Source of the DNA: Brevipalpus yothersi
Lineage: Eukaryota; Arthropoda; Arachnida; Trombidiformes; Tenuipalpidae
Assembly: GCA_003956705.1 (NCBI GenBank)
Contig: QZCP01000345.1
Coordinates: forward strand, 1-15,947
DNA length: 15,947 nt
Direction of reading: 5' to 3'
The translations under genes were made by a program, and so were the position numbers. Numbering within the stretch: position 1 is the first letter of the stretch; each line of letters opens with the position of its first letter. Shown here piece after piece: positions 1-8,449 of the stretch. Below the pieces are notes generated by a model that saw only the letters and a list, made by a program, of their open reading frames with translations, searched no databases and was not told where the DNA came from.

Positions 1-70
<70 letters not shown>
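1..70 (+). repeat. (CT)35 microsatellite, truncated by window start
   Basis: Seventy bases of uninterrupted CT begin at base 1, so the true length is unknown. It mirrors the GA tract that ends the window. Confidence 0.99.
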
Positions 71-72
<2 letters not shown>

Positions 73-329
73 TTCATGCCCACTAAACGGTCTTTTTCCC
101 GCTCATCTTGAACGGTTCTGATAGAGAAAGAATACTCTAATGGACTCATGCTTAGCCTAGTAGGAGGCTTTTATTTGGACCAAAACTTATATATATATTT
201 CACTGGCTGAACGAAAAAAAAATATCACATTAAGTGGATCAATTTTCTAGGGTTCCAAGTGTGTCCATCATTGACTGGTGCTAACGACTTGAAAGAGCAA
301 AATACTCACACTTATTTGGTGACTAAACT

Positions 330-677
330 GTGTTTTGGACGACAAATTTTTTACACAAACACACCAAAAATTGCTCTCCTAGAGACCCTCAGAAAAGTCA
401 CTTCGAAAAAAAGACATCACATTTTGTAGGCACACATGCCTACATCAGTATCAAATACACATCACCATCATCATCAGCAAATATCATAGGTGAATGTGTG
501 ACCTGTGATAATATCGTTTGCCAAGCAAACGTCTTCTCCTCATCTTCATCCACACACTCACAGGTTACAGAGGCTAACTGTGATTATTATCATCATCAAT
601 CGACTGATGTTGATGGTAAAATCATGACTCAGTATCTAGCCGAGTGTGAAGTTGAGAATTGCTGTGACTCTGTTTAA
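330..677 (+). CDS. Weak candidate ORF, Cys-rich C-terminal half, possible terminal exon
   Basis: This is a 115-codon ORF of unrecognised product. Its second half, from about codon 50, has balanced codon use and seven cysteines in about 65 residues (pattern GECVTCDN, IVCQ, EANCDYY, AECEVENCCDSV), unlike the low-complexity ORFs elsewhere. AG acceptor-like sequences occur near 429 and 478, so it could be a last exon on the plus strand. No upstream exon or poly(A) signal supports this, and a chance ORF is more likely. Confidence 0.14.
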   Translation: MFWTTNFLHKHTKNCSPRDPQKSHFEKKTSHFVGTHAYISIKYTSPSSSANIIGECVTCDNIVCQANVFSSSSSTHSQVTEANCDYYHHQSTDVDGKIMTQYLAECEVENCCDSV

Positions 678-740
678 CTGCTGAGAGAAGACTAAATGGT
701 GGAGAGTGTCAAGGAAAAGTTTTTGGGAAGTTTTTTTATT

Positions 741-755
741 CTCTCTCTCTCTCTC
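741..755 (+). repeat. Short (CT)n microsatellite
   Basis: Fifteen bases of CT repeat follow a T-rich run. Confidence 0.9.
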
Positions 756-1140
756 ATCTGATTCAAAATATAACTACCAAGTCACTTGCCCATTTTCCCA
801 CCTCAATTTGTTTCCAATGAATCCAGCTATTAGGATCATTTTGTAGTCTTAATGTTAGAAGAAGTGGGAGGAAATGAAAAATGTTTTTTCTTCTTTTAGT
901 GAGCCTAGAAAAGCTAGATTTTTACCTGTTCTTGGAATACAGTTTATGGAAGTTTGCACAATTTAACAGTTTTTCCTTTCTCCTCTGACTTTTACAGCTA
1001 TATGGAATACATTTTGAAGATTTCTGGTGGTGCCCTGTATAGAATAGTTCTCGTATAGATTATTTTGATTTAGAGGATTAGCATTTTTATTGGAAATATT
1101 TGATGATTAGATACAGAATGATACAGCATGGACATGATTA

Positions 1141-1164
1141 AGAGAGAGAGAGAGAGAGAGAGAG
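1141..1164 (+). repeat. (AG)12 microsatellite
   Basis: Twenty-four perfect bases of AG. This is the last tract of this length before 8,402. Confidence 0.97.
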
Positions 1165-2101
1165 CAAATAAGTTTTTTCGAAGGAAGTTGAATCAGATTC
1201 ACAATCAATAGCAAAAAATCACAATCATAGATGATGATCCGGATGATAAGAACTAAGCTTTTTGTGTATTGTAGATTATATTTTTTCTGGGAAGATTCAA
1301 GATGAATCTATGATTTCTTGAATTGTTATCGTTGGTTTCTAATTTTGAATAAAATTCGATAACATAATCAATGTTTATCTTGAGAATAATAGGAAAATTT
1401 TCATTCAACTGATCATCGCATTGTATCAGACTGACACATTGACAATAAGAACACTATCCGATGCTACACTATCACCGATTTCAATGTTTTGTAGATGCTT
1501 ACGATATCAGACTTCCGCTCATAACATTCCACAGACATGTAATCAGATATCAACGATTCGAGAAACAGTCTACGAAAAACTAGAGATCCATTTATTCAGA
1601 TAAGGCTCACTTGGATCTTTGAAACTTTACATTGATCAATTTTGAAAATTAAGAGTCGATGCTCTCTTGAAAGATTCAAAGCCTATGGAAGATTATGTCA
1701 TGCAGTTATATTTTGGAAGCTTCACCATGAGATCAGTGAGATGGTGACCCAGATTACGCAGATTATTTGTGGAATTATTTAACAAACTTGAACAATTTTT
1801 TGACTCAAGGGTCAATTTTAACAATGTTAGGACATGATAGCCCACTTTGAAAGGCTTACACATGTCCATGACATGACAGAGATCATAATAAAAAAACTCG
1901 TTGATCAATTTTCGCGATTAACATTTACCTCGATCTGCCTCTTCCTTGAAGCAAAAAACACATTCATGCTTCAACAAGTTCAGATGATTGAGATGTATAC
2001 AAAAAAAAGATGAGAATATAGAAATGTCAAGGTATGAATACACGAGAAGAGATAGTAAATGGCATGCAAAAGTATTCAAGGTATTAAAAAAATATGATTT
2101 C

Positions 2102-2121
2102 CATCATCATCATCATCATCA
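2102..2121 (+). repeat. (CAT)n trinucleotide repeat
   Basis: Nearly seven CAT units. Scattered CAT/ATG/GAT trinucleotides are common through the window (for example about 464-476, 10,006-10,020 and 13,797-13,818). Confidence 0.9.
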
Positions 2122-2690
2122 TAAAACCCATTGGACAGCTCATAAACAATTTGAATCACATTCCACATGAAGCTGAGTAACAAGAGTAATAGGGTAATGA
2201 TGAATCGATTATACAGAGGAAGCTCTAGGAAGGCTTTTAAAAACCCTGATGAACAATGAGTAAACTTGAAATGACTAGTAGAATGGCAAATGATTGTGAC
2301 ATGAACATTGCCTAATGAACACACATTCGATGTAGATCATCATGACACAAATCGAATTTTGAGAATAGAATGGAAATAGATTGATAGGAAAGAAGATGAG
2401 AAGAAAGAGAAAATAGAAAGATTATGACAGAGGAAAGAGACAGAAAGAGAAAGAATTTCAATACTAGAAAGTATAAAAAAAGGTGAACAAAAATATTGAT
2501 AAATGTCCACTTGATTACGCTTTCACTTTGATATGTAGAGATTCTTTGGCATGCAACGCGGTGACAATATTTAACATTTGTTGTCGTTGGCAGTGATGGC
2601 AGTGGGAGAGAATAAAAATACTTACAATGAACCTGAATGAGAAATATTTACATCTCATTTACCTTAAGTGAGATTCAGTTTCGGGTTTTC

Positions 2691-2840
2691 GCAGGACTAG
2701 GATTGTCACCCGACAAAAAAAAGATGAACAATTTTTTTCAAAAATATAAAGAAAAGGTGGAAAAAATGGAAAATAAAGATGAAATGATGATGAAAGATCA
2801 ATCGGAAAACGTTGGAGTTGAAATTTACAGAAACATATAA
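2691..2840 (+). CDS. Weak candidate exon, Lys/Glu/Met-rich
   Basis: A good acceptor-like sequence (TTTCGGGTTTTCGCAG) ends at about 2693 and is followed by an open frame to a TAA at 2838-2840. It reads GLSPDKKKMNNFFQKYKEK, then a charged Met/Lys/Glu stretch. The composition is close to that expected from A-rich background, and no family is recognised. A real short exon is possible but unproven. Confidence 0.1.
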   Translation, partial: AGLGLSPDKKKMNNFFQKYKEKVEKMENKDEMMMKDQSENVGVEIYRNI

Positions 2841-3153
2841 CTTAATGAAGTTTGGAATACCAAATTTTTGATCCGTTGACAAAAGAAGAATCTAGCAAAA
2901 GGGAAAAGAATCAGCTAATCAGCATCATCAGTGTATTTGTTTACATTATTATCCTCTGAATCATTAGAGAATAGATATATGATAGAACTAGTTGGTCGTT
3001 CCAGATACAGTTGAACATGTGAAAAAAAGAGAGAAAAAGAAAGTGAAGAAAATATGCATGAGGGGTGGGAAGGTCTAAGCGTGTGGCAGAAAAAATTAGC
3101 TCAAGAGGAACAATAGATCCTCGAACATGAAATGAAATATGATAAAAGCTTTC

Positions 3154-3159
3154 TTTATT
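3154..3159 (-). terminator. Poly(A) signal AATAAA for CPSF6
   Basis: TTTATT on the plus strand reads AATAAA on the minus strand, about 240 bases after the stop codon. It is the only canonical hexamer I see between the stop and this point. T-rich sequence follows (minus strand), with a TTGTTCCTCTTG segment about 45-60 bases downstream that could act as the U/GU-rich element. It predicts a 3' UTR of roughly 250-270 bases with cleavage near 3125-3145. Confidence 0.65.
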
Positions 3160-3398
3160 AGCTAATCAACTCGCTGGATATCCAAAGGTCAAGCTGCTTT
3201 GTCTTGATATGGAGCATGCGAAAGAATCCGCTAGAGAGCAAGCTTTGAGATGAAAATTTTGGTGTCTTTGCCTTTTTCCTCGCTGATCCATTGGCTTAAT
3301 TGTTGGAACCGTTGAGAGCGAAGATTCTTGGAAGTATGGATCAACACAGTTGTGTGAAGCTTCTTTGCTTGCCATTTCCTGGCTTCTTGAAGGTGAAC

Positions 3399-3886
3399 TC
3401 AGTGACGATCTCTCCTACGATCTCTGTCATCACGAGGATGATCACGATCATGGCCACGATCTCTGTCACGATCACGATCTCTATGGTCTCGATCTTGAGA
3501 TTTGTAGACTCTTTCCCGATCACCACGATCACTTCGATCACTTCGATCTCTGTCACGAGTGTCATGGTCTCTATGGTATCTGCCTCGATCATATTCACGA
3601 CTACGACTTCGATCTCGCCTTGAACTTTCTTTATTATCACGATCCCTTCTTGATCTGTCCCGTGACCGGTCTCGTGATCGATCTCGAGATCTGTCTCTAT
3701 CTCTATCTCTTTCTCTTGAACGTTGATTATCCTTTCTGGATGAGCCATACGATTTGGCTTCAATGCCACACAAAGTGTCTTGAAGGGTACTTATAAGAAT
3801 TTTACACCGCTCATCATTAGAAACTTTAGATCTTTTGATCAAATTGATCGCTGTGTTGAGAGTTTCAATAGCAATCTGGTGTTCAC
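3399..3886 (-). CDS. CPSF6: CPSF6 coding exon 5 (residues 408-569), helical block and RS/RD tail
   Basis: It follows acceptor TTTTCTTCCACAG and opens with EHQIAIETLNTAINLIKRSKVS, then DERCKILISTLQDTLCGIEAKSYGSS, conserved across CPSF6/7. From about residue 463 the sequence is almost entirely Arg, Asp, Ser, Glu and His, with RSRD tandem units (about 468-490). The stop TGA is at 3401-3399. The tail's repetitive GA/TC-like codons (CGA/CGT with GAT/GAC/TCT) open long shadow ORFs in the other frames here. Confidence 0.95.
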
Positions 3887-5575
3887 CTGTGGAAGAAAAT
3901 TGAAATTGGTTTCATTCCTAACATAGTGCAAAAAAATGTACATACCTGCTGCAGCATCGGCAACTGCTCGAGTGATAGCACCACTTGAAACATTTCTATT
4001 CTTTGACATTATTTCTTCAAATTCAGCCTCACTTATCGGTGGGCCAGAGGAATCATTTCCTCCACCCATTGGATTCATATAATCATTATAATGATTGGGA
4101 CGACCTGGTCCGTGGTAAGAGTCACCACCTCTCGATAATGGCATGCCTTGATGTTGAGGATTGAAAAATGCTGGATTCATGTGTGGAGGTCCACCCACTG
4201 GGGGCATATTTGGAACTTTTTGAAAAGGAACTGGATATTTAGTATGGGGAGAGTAAAAGTGAAAGAGAAAGAGAGCAGAAAATAATGAAGCGAAAGCTGA
4301 GAGCGAAAAGTTGGGATGATGCGAATGGAAAGGAAAAAAGGAAAAATATTCTCACCAGGTTGACGAGGTGCCATCGAGGAATTCATCTGAACGTGACCTT
4401 GATTAACATTCATTCCTTGTTGATCAGATTGATGACCCGGATGAGAAGACACATCACCCCAATCTTGCATCTGTTGTGGATGAGAATTTCGTAGATCAGG
4501 TGGCATACCAGGTCCTCGTAATAAAGGTGAAGGCATGGGTCCTCGTTGGCCCATCGGCATTCGCATTGGTCTCGGTCCGTGTAAAGGTTGTCGTGGTGGT
4601 CCTCCACCGGGTCCCATCGGATGCCATGGAGCTTGTCCAGAAAATGGACCACCGTTTCCCTGCGGTGGCATCGGCATTCTGACTGGTCCACCCATAATTG
4701 GCCCATTGGGTCGAGTAGGACGTGTCATGAGAGGCGGCCTAAGACCTGGACCACTGGGAGTAGATGGGAAATTACGTTGATTCAAGTTCATTCCGGTTGC
4801 CGATGATGGCATGAGTTTACGAGATTGCATCTCAAAGTGATTGAGATTTTGCTTATTGCATGGTGTTACAACCGGATTTTGACCATGTATCTCATTTTTG
4901 CCAAGCTTTTCGAGCACTTTTTTAACAGATGCTTCCGATCCCAGTGTGACCACACAAAAACCTTTCGATTGACCATTGGCTCTATTTTCAAAAAATTTAA
5001 TATCAACCACATCGTTCACTCCGATGGCTAGAATAGCATCATTGATGTCCACATCAGTGGTCCACTGTAAATAGTGAGTCAAAATGATGAGATAAGTATA
5101 ACTAAACATTTACACACAAGCATTTGCTACACATACACACATACATGCAAATCAAAATGTCTGATCACTTACCCATGTCAAATTACCGACATATATGCCT
5201 ATTTTTTTGGTATTTTGTGTACTATCGAACATAAGTGAACCACCGTCATAGGTGCGAGAATGATCTGAATCTTTACCCTCATCCTCATCATTTGATTTGT
5301 ATTCCGACGCTGTCATAGCATGATCATACAGATCGACACCTTGTTCTGAATACTCATTTTCCTGTGAAGACAATGCAAACATATATCAGATTATTTCACA
5401 ATTAACAACCCATAATCTTCTTCTCCATCTTCATCTGTCACATTTTTTCATGTGTGTGCTTCTCATTTCTGCTATGAAAAAAAGATGAAGAAAAGAGAAT
5501 ATTTTCTGTCCACCATCTTACCTGATTGAATTCATCAAGATCATCAGCATACAAATCAATTTCACCATCAGCCAT
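3399..5575 (-). CDS. CPSF6: CPSF6 / CFIm68 ortholog, cleavage factor Im large subunit (5 exons)
   Basis: Join 5522-5575, 5173-5361, 4356-5064, 3946-4215 and 3399-3886, all minus strand. The 1710 coding bases keep one frame across four GT-AG introns and encode 569 residues, close to the vertebrate proteins (about 550-590). Domains: acidic N-terminus opening MADGEIDLYADDLDEFNQ; one RRM at about 72-150 with RNP2 IYVGNL (74-79) and RNP1 GQSKGFCV (112-119); the family signature HGQNPVVTPCNKQ (141-153); a Pro/Gly/Met-rich linker to about 375; SEAEFEEIM (379-387); AIETLNTAINLIKRSKVS; and an Arg/Asp/Ser tail from about 463. In characterised animals CPSF6 pairs with NUDT21 (CFIm25) as nuclear cleavage factor Im. 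That complex binds UGUA upstream of poly(A) sites, and the RS-like tail mediates TNPO3-dependent import. CPSF7 is the main alternative, but the N-terminus, linker and tail fit CPSF6 better; a single invertebrate gene may represent both. Confidence 0.96.
3946..4215 (-). CDS. CPSF6: CPSF6 coding exon 4 (residues 318-408), SEAEFEEIM block
   Basis: It contains the end of the linker (PPHMNPAFFNPQHQ, aligning with HVNPAFF in mammals), a Gly/Asn/Tyr-rich stretch and the conserved block PISEAEFEEIMSKNRNVSSGAITRAVADA. It ends in phase 1 before donor GTATGTA. Intron 4 is only 59 bases (3887-3945). The 5' edge is uncertain: a second AG at 4232-4231 would start the exon at 4230 and add five in-frame residues (VPFQK). 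The distal acceptor (4215) is preferred because a TACTAAA branch-like sequence lies about 25 bases before it but too close to the first AG. Confidence 0.88.
4356..5064 (-). CDS. CPSF6: CPSF6 coding exon 3 (residues 82-317), RRM core and linker
   Basis: It starts after acceptor CTATTTACAG with WTTDVDIND and carries most of the RRM: IKFFENRANGQSKGF, SEAS, then HGQNPVVTPCNKQ and FEMQSRK. These blocks are nearly identical to vertebrate CPSF6. From about residue 165 it becomes a low-complexity linker rich in Pro, Gly, Met, Arg and Gln (many GP, MP and RP steps), less purely proline-rich than in mammals. It ends in phase 1 at a G before donor GTGAGAA. The intron that follows stays open in frame beyond the donor, so ORF-only prediction would wrongly extend this exon to 4177. 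Confidence 0.94.
5173..5361 (-). CDS. CPSF6: CPSF6 coding exon 2 (residues 19-81), RNP2
   Basis: It follows a pyrimidine-rich acceptor ending TTCACAG and opens with ENEYSEQG, continuing EFNQ from exon 1. The exon is an acidic, Ser/Asp/Glu-rich linker followed by the first RRM strand, with IGIYVGNLTW holding RNP2. It ends in phase 0 at TGG, followed by donor GTAAGTG. Intron 2 is 108 bases (5065-5172). The junction falls between two tryptophans (NLTW|WTTD), as in the tryptophan pair of vertebrate CPSF6. Confidence 0.94.
5522..5575 (-). CDS. CPSF6: CPSF6 coding exon 1 (residues 1-18)
   Basis: The start ATG is at 5575-5573. It is chosen because MADG plus the acidic, tyrosine-containing stretch and the ending EFNQ match the CPSF6 N-terminus of other animals. 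The exon ends in phase 0 at CAG, followed by the consensus donor GTAAGAT (from 5521). Intron 1 is 160 bases (5362-5521). Confidence 0.93.
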
Positions 5576-5695
5576 AATGATCAGGGCCCAATATACACCA
5601 AATCTCACTGACTTTGCTGATCCAATTAAGAGTAAATTAAATAAAATTAAATTAAATCATTTCCAAAACATTCACATTCACTAAACAAAGAAGAA

Positions 5696-5711
5696 GCTTT
5701 TTCCAAAAAGC
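5696..5711. repeat. Short hairpin GCTTTTT-CC-AAAAAGC
   Basis: Perfect 7-base arms with a 2-base loop lie about 120 bases upstream of the CPSF6 start codon. The AT-rich stem could be chance in this base composition. Confidence 0.4.
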
Positions 5712-5732
5712 ATGACAAAAAGTGACCATTAT

Positions 5733-5776
5733 CCAGATGGCGCCACTTATCAACTCCTCATACTAGAGCCATCTGG
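5733..5776. promoter_or_regulatory. Inverted pair of CCAGATGGC boxes (CTCF-like / YY1-Pho-like)
   Basis: CCAGATGGCGCC begins at 5733 (plus strand). The reverse complement of its first nine bases, GCCATCTGG, is at 5768-5776, 35 bases away. The first box contains AGATGGCGC, which fits the arthropod CTCF core AGRKGGCGC. Both contain GCCAT, the Pho/YY1 core, on one strand. They lie about 160-200 bases upstream of the CPSF6 ATG. Which factor binds is an inference. Confidence 0.45.
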
Positions 5777-5834
5777 TGCCTGTGGAAGCTTGAAATTTTT
5801 GACATTCTTACCGAAATTCCAAAGATGTCACTAT

Positions 5835-5852
5835 GGAATCCATGTGGATTCC
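5835..5852. repeat. Inverted repeat GGAATCCA-TG-TGGATTCC
   Basis: There are two perfect 8-base arms around a 2-base centre, in the CPSF6 upstream region. A dimeric transcription-factor site or a cruciform-prone element would look like this; no factor is assigned. Confidence 0.5.
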
Positions 5853-6500
5853 ACGGTTGCGAAAAAGTTTTCACAAATAAAAAGAAGAAAATAAAAACTT
5901 TTTTTTTTGTTGAAGGAGAAAAAAATTTTCGGTAGAGACCAAAATCTGTACACTTGACTCGAGAGAGAGGCGCACCAGCATCCAGACGTCAGAAGTATGT
6001 CATATATAAATGAAAAAAATTTTTTGTATCCATATTATATTTGTCTCGACAGGATGATGAATGAGTGGATGTGTGTGATGACATGCAAGATGCCGGTAAT
6101 TCATGAAAATTATCAAAGCAATTGCATCATGAAAAATTTTCATTCTCTCTCTTTGGAAAATCTGGAGCATACACACATCTTTGGGAATAAACTGTTTCAT
6201 TTGTGTGTGCATGATGGAATTTATGAAGTGAAATGATTATCATCAATTGAAAACTTTAGATAATATTTTCTTGTAAACTCATTGTAACTCGGATAATTGA
6301 CATTCTAGATTTTTAACAACAAGCTTAAATCAAAATGAAAAGAAAAAAAAATCTTAAATAGCTAAACAAATTATAGCCATGATGTAACAAAATTTTATTT
6401 CAGCTGAAAAAAAGGATCAGATTTAATATTTTTGATTCAAACGCATTTGTATGACAATTTTTTGACTCACTATTTTCATAGGATCATTTTCCACATGTTA

Positions 6501-6532
6501 GTGTGTGTGTGTGTGTGTGTGAGTGTGTGTGT
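6501..6532 (+). repeat. Interrupted (GT)n microsatellite
   Basis: GT repeat of 32 bases with one GA interruption near 6521. A shorter TG run lies at about 7109-7119. Confidence 0.95.
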
Positions 6533-7607
6533 AAAAGCAGATGATCATATAACGATTTATCTTTGTCATGATAAAATAAATGGAATGTGATATCAAAAGT
6601 AGTCAACAGATATGTCAAAATTATCTGTCGAAAAAATTTGAGGCCAAAAAAGCATTTCATCACACCTACACTGATACAGTTAACAATTATGCTTAATTGT
6701 TGATGCATAGAATAGTCAAGAAAAAAACTTTAAGTGCCAAGGAATGATAATGATGATGTTTTGCATTGAATTGTCATTGTTTTTGAGGTTTATCTTGTGA
6801 AGAAGAAGAAGAGGAGAGAAAATTTTTTCTCTTCCCTTTCCAATTCATCATCACTTGATCACCAAAAATCAAGCAAAATCTTTCCATTCCATTGAAAATA
6901 GAGCCAAAATTTGAGGGTTCCTCAAATTCATTGCTGACATTAAGTGTGTGAATTGCAATGCTAATGGTTACGAATCGTTTCTCAAGCGAATTGAGATGTA
7001 TCTTGAAGCGATAATTGTTGTTGAAAACATGGACAGTATTAGAAGAGTTGATTGAAATTTTATTGCTCATTGTCATTCATGAAAAAAATATAAAAGTATG
7101 TTTGATTGTGTGTGTGTGTAGAAGCTGTTGCCTGAAAGTATGACAAGTGCATCAAGGTATGCCATGGGAATATGCAAATTAAGAGGGTGAGAGAGAGGAA
7201 GAAGAGGTAAAATTTTAGAAAATGTTTACATATAGGAGTAAAGTTTATCCAACCTGAATAGTCATGACTAACATGGAACATCAACTACAACCGAAAGTTC
7301 AAGGATTATCATGATAAACGAACGAAAGAAGGAGAAACATTAACACTTGGCATAGGAGTAGAAAAAAAGTGTCATAAGCTAATCTAAAATAGCTCTCTTC
7401 AAAATACCACTATTTATTCAGCTAACTAAGAGAAATGTGCCATAATAATTTGATGTTTACCCCACTGGACAAGGTGGGCTCTGTAGGCTGAGATTTTTCT
7501 CTTAGATTTTAAAAATTTTAGCAACAATTTTCTCTATTTTGACGTGAGACAAGTTGCCCAAAAGTGCTGGTCCAAAGCCGCGATTCTTAACACACTGTGT
7601 CATCGCT

Positions 7608-7633
7608 ATTATCATGCAAGTGCAAGTGATAAT
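7608..7633 (+). repeat. Stem-loop ATTATCA-12 bases-TGATAAT with TGCAAG direct repeat in the loop
   Basis: Perfect 7-base arms flank a 12-base loop made of two copies of TGCAAG. ATGCAAGT recurs just after, at about 7634. No function is assigned. Confidence 0.4.
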
Positions 7634-8337
7634 TATGCAAGTAGTTTTTGCTAGGAAAATTGCTGTCCAAATAGATTTTCTCACTGGAACCTTAGAAAGC
7701 TGTTCCAAGGTAGTAATAGGTTGAGTGCATAAGTAGTGAAAATAGGAGAGAGAGAGAGAAAGGAAGAGGCTTTTTTCTGAAGGTGTTGGTCTCTGGTAAT
7801 CATGAGGCGTCTTTTTTTCTCAGATAGAAGATAGAGAAGTTATTTTTCTAAGGTTCTATACACTCGAGGTGTAATGGAATAAGTACAGTATGTTGGAAAA
7901 AAAGTTGCTTTCTCGTGATGGAAGGAGACAGATACAGGGAAGAAGGCAAAAATTCTGGGTAGATGAAAATCTAGTAGTAGAAAATCAGTGTATGAATGTT
8001 GGAAGCAAGTGGGTGGACGAGGAGGAGGCATGCAATTGGTTAAGAAGTAAGAAAATTGTGGAAAGATACACGTAAAACAAAGAGGAATAGAAACTCTGTG
8101 TGTGTGAGTTAGATGGAGAGAGAAGCTATCGGGAATATATTTGAAATCACCAAGCGGATCAATAGTTGATGCTGATCTCGTTCATGCGGATAATCGAATG
8201 AGCGTAGTTTTTTTTGAGTAGAAGAACGAGAATTGAGAAAGAATATTGGGTAAGAATAATTCATTGTCTTTATGTATGCTCAAGTTGAGTGAAGAAGAGA
8301 GAGAGAGGAGGTAGAAAAAGAAAATATCACGAGCTCA

Positions 8338-8345
8338 TATATAAG
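8338..8345 (+). promoter_or_regulatory. TATA-box-like TATATAAG
   Basis: It fits TATAWAAR exactly and would place a plus-strand start near 8370, just before the (GA)23 tract at 8402. No downstream coding exon is recognised, so an isolated chance match is likely. Confidence 0.15.
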
Positions 8346-8398
8346 ATCAGTATATCCTGGTCCTGGGGTTAGATGGATGAGATGATCCAAAGTGATCA

Positions 8399-8401
<3 letters not shown>

Positions 8402-8447
<46 letters not shown>
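8402..8447 (+). repeat. (GA)23 microsatellite
   Basis: Forty-six perfect bases of GA, the first long tract after the CPSF6 region. GC-richer sequence with a partial direct repeat (AATGGCC, AAATGGCC) follows at about 8462-8478. Confidence 0.98.

Positions 8448-8449
<2 letters not shown>

Larger units (their letters stand above)
71..3120. other. Gene-poor region upstream of the CPSF6 3' end
   Basis: AT-rich sequence with homopolymer A/T runs, short (CT)n at 741-755, (AG)12 at 1141-1164 and a CAT run at 2102-2121. No ORF here matches a family I recognise. Two ORFs, 330-677 and 2637-2840 (both plus strand), look slightly more coding-like and are listed separately. It may be intergenic or intron of a neighbouring gene. 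Confidence 0.6.
5576..5860 (-). promoter_or_regulatory. Putative CPSF6 promoter / 5' flank
   Basis: This is the stretch directly upstream of the CPSF6 start codon. No TATA box is obvious at a usual distance. A TCAGT initiator-like pentamer (minus strand, 5611-5607) would give a 5' UTR of about 34 bases. Further upstream lie a hairpin at 5696-5711, two CCAGATGGC boxes in opposite orientation at 5733-5741 and 5768-5776, and an inverted repeat at 5835-5852. Promoter assignment rests on position and motif density; the transcription start is a guess. Confidence 0.5.
5861..8400. other. Non-coding region between the CPSF6 5' flank and the microsatellite-rich half
   Basis: AT-rich, with no recognisable coding exon on either strand. 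It holds a GT repeat (6501-6532), a small stem-loop (7608-7633), short GA runs near 7186 and 7746, and TATA-like octamers (for example TATATAAG at 8338-8345). The ORFs present (up to 100 codons) have no family signature. Confidence 0.6.

Noticed and set aside
3300..3842. Long plus-strand ORFs (including one of 148 codons, His/Asp-rich) and a second minus-strand ORF of 142 codons opposite CPSF6 exon 5
   Set aside because: They are other-frame readings of the Arg/Asp/Ser repeat codons, which rarely form stops in any frame. The minus-strand frame carrying the RS tail matches CPSF6 and joins the upstream exons in phase.
4177..4355. In-frame extension of CPSF6 exon 3 past its donor to a stop near 4177
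   Set aside because: The added residues are hydrophobic, intron-like and lose all similarity at the GTGAGAA donor, while splicing to 4215 restores the conserved NPAFF and SEAEFEEIM blocks.
5712..5894. 60-codon plus-strand ORF over the CPSF6 upstream region
   Set aside because: No family resemblance; it spans the promoter-like boxes and inverted repeats, which explain the sequence better.
5997..6236. 79-codon plus-strand ORF after a TATATAAAT word
   Set aside because: No recognisable domain, AT-driven composition, and no supporting splice or poly(A) signals.
7502..7708. 68-codon minus-strand ORF with a hydrophobic stretch
   Set aside because: A membrane-like segment arises easily from this base composition; no homology or neighbouring exon was recognised.
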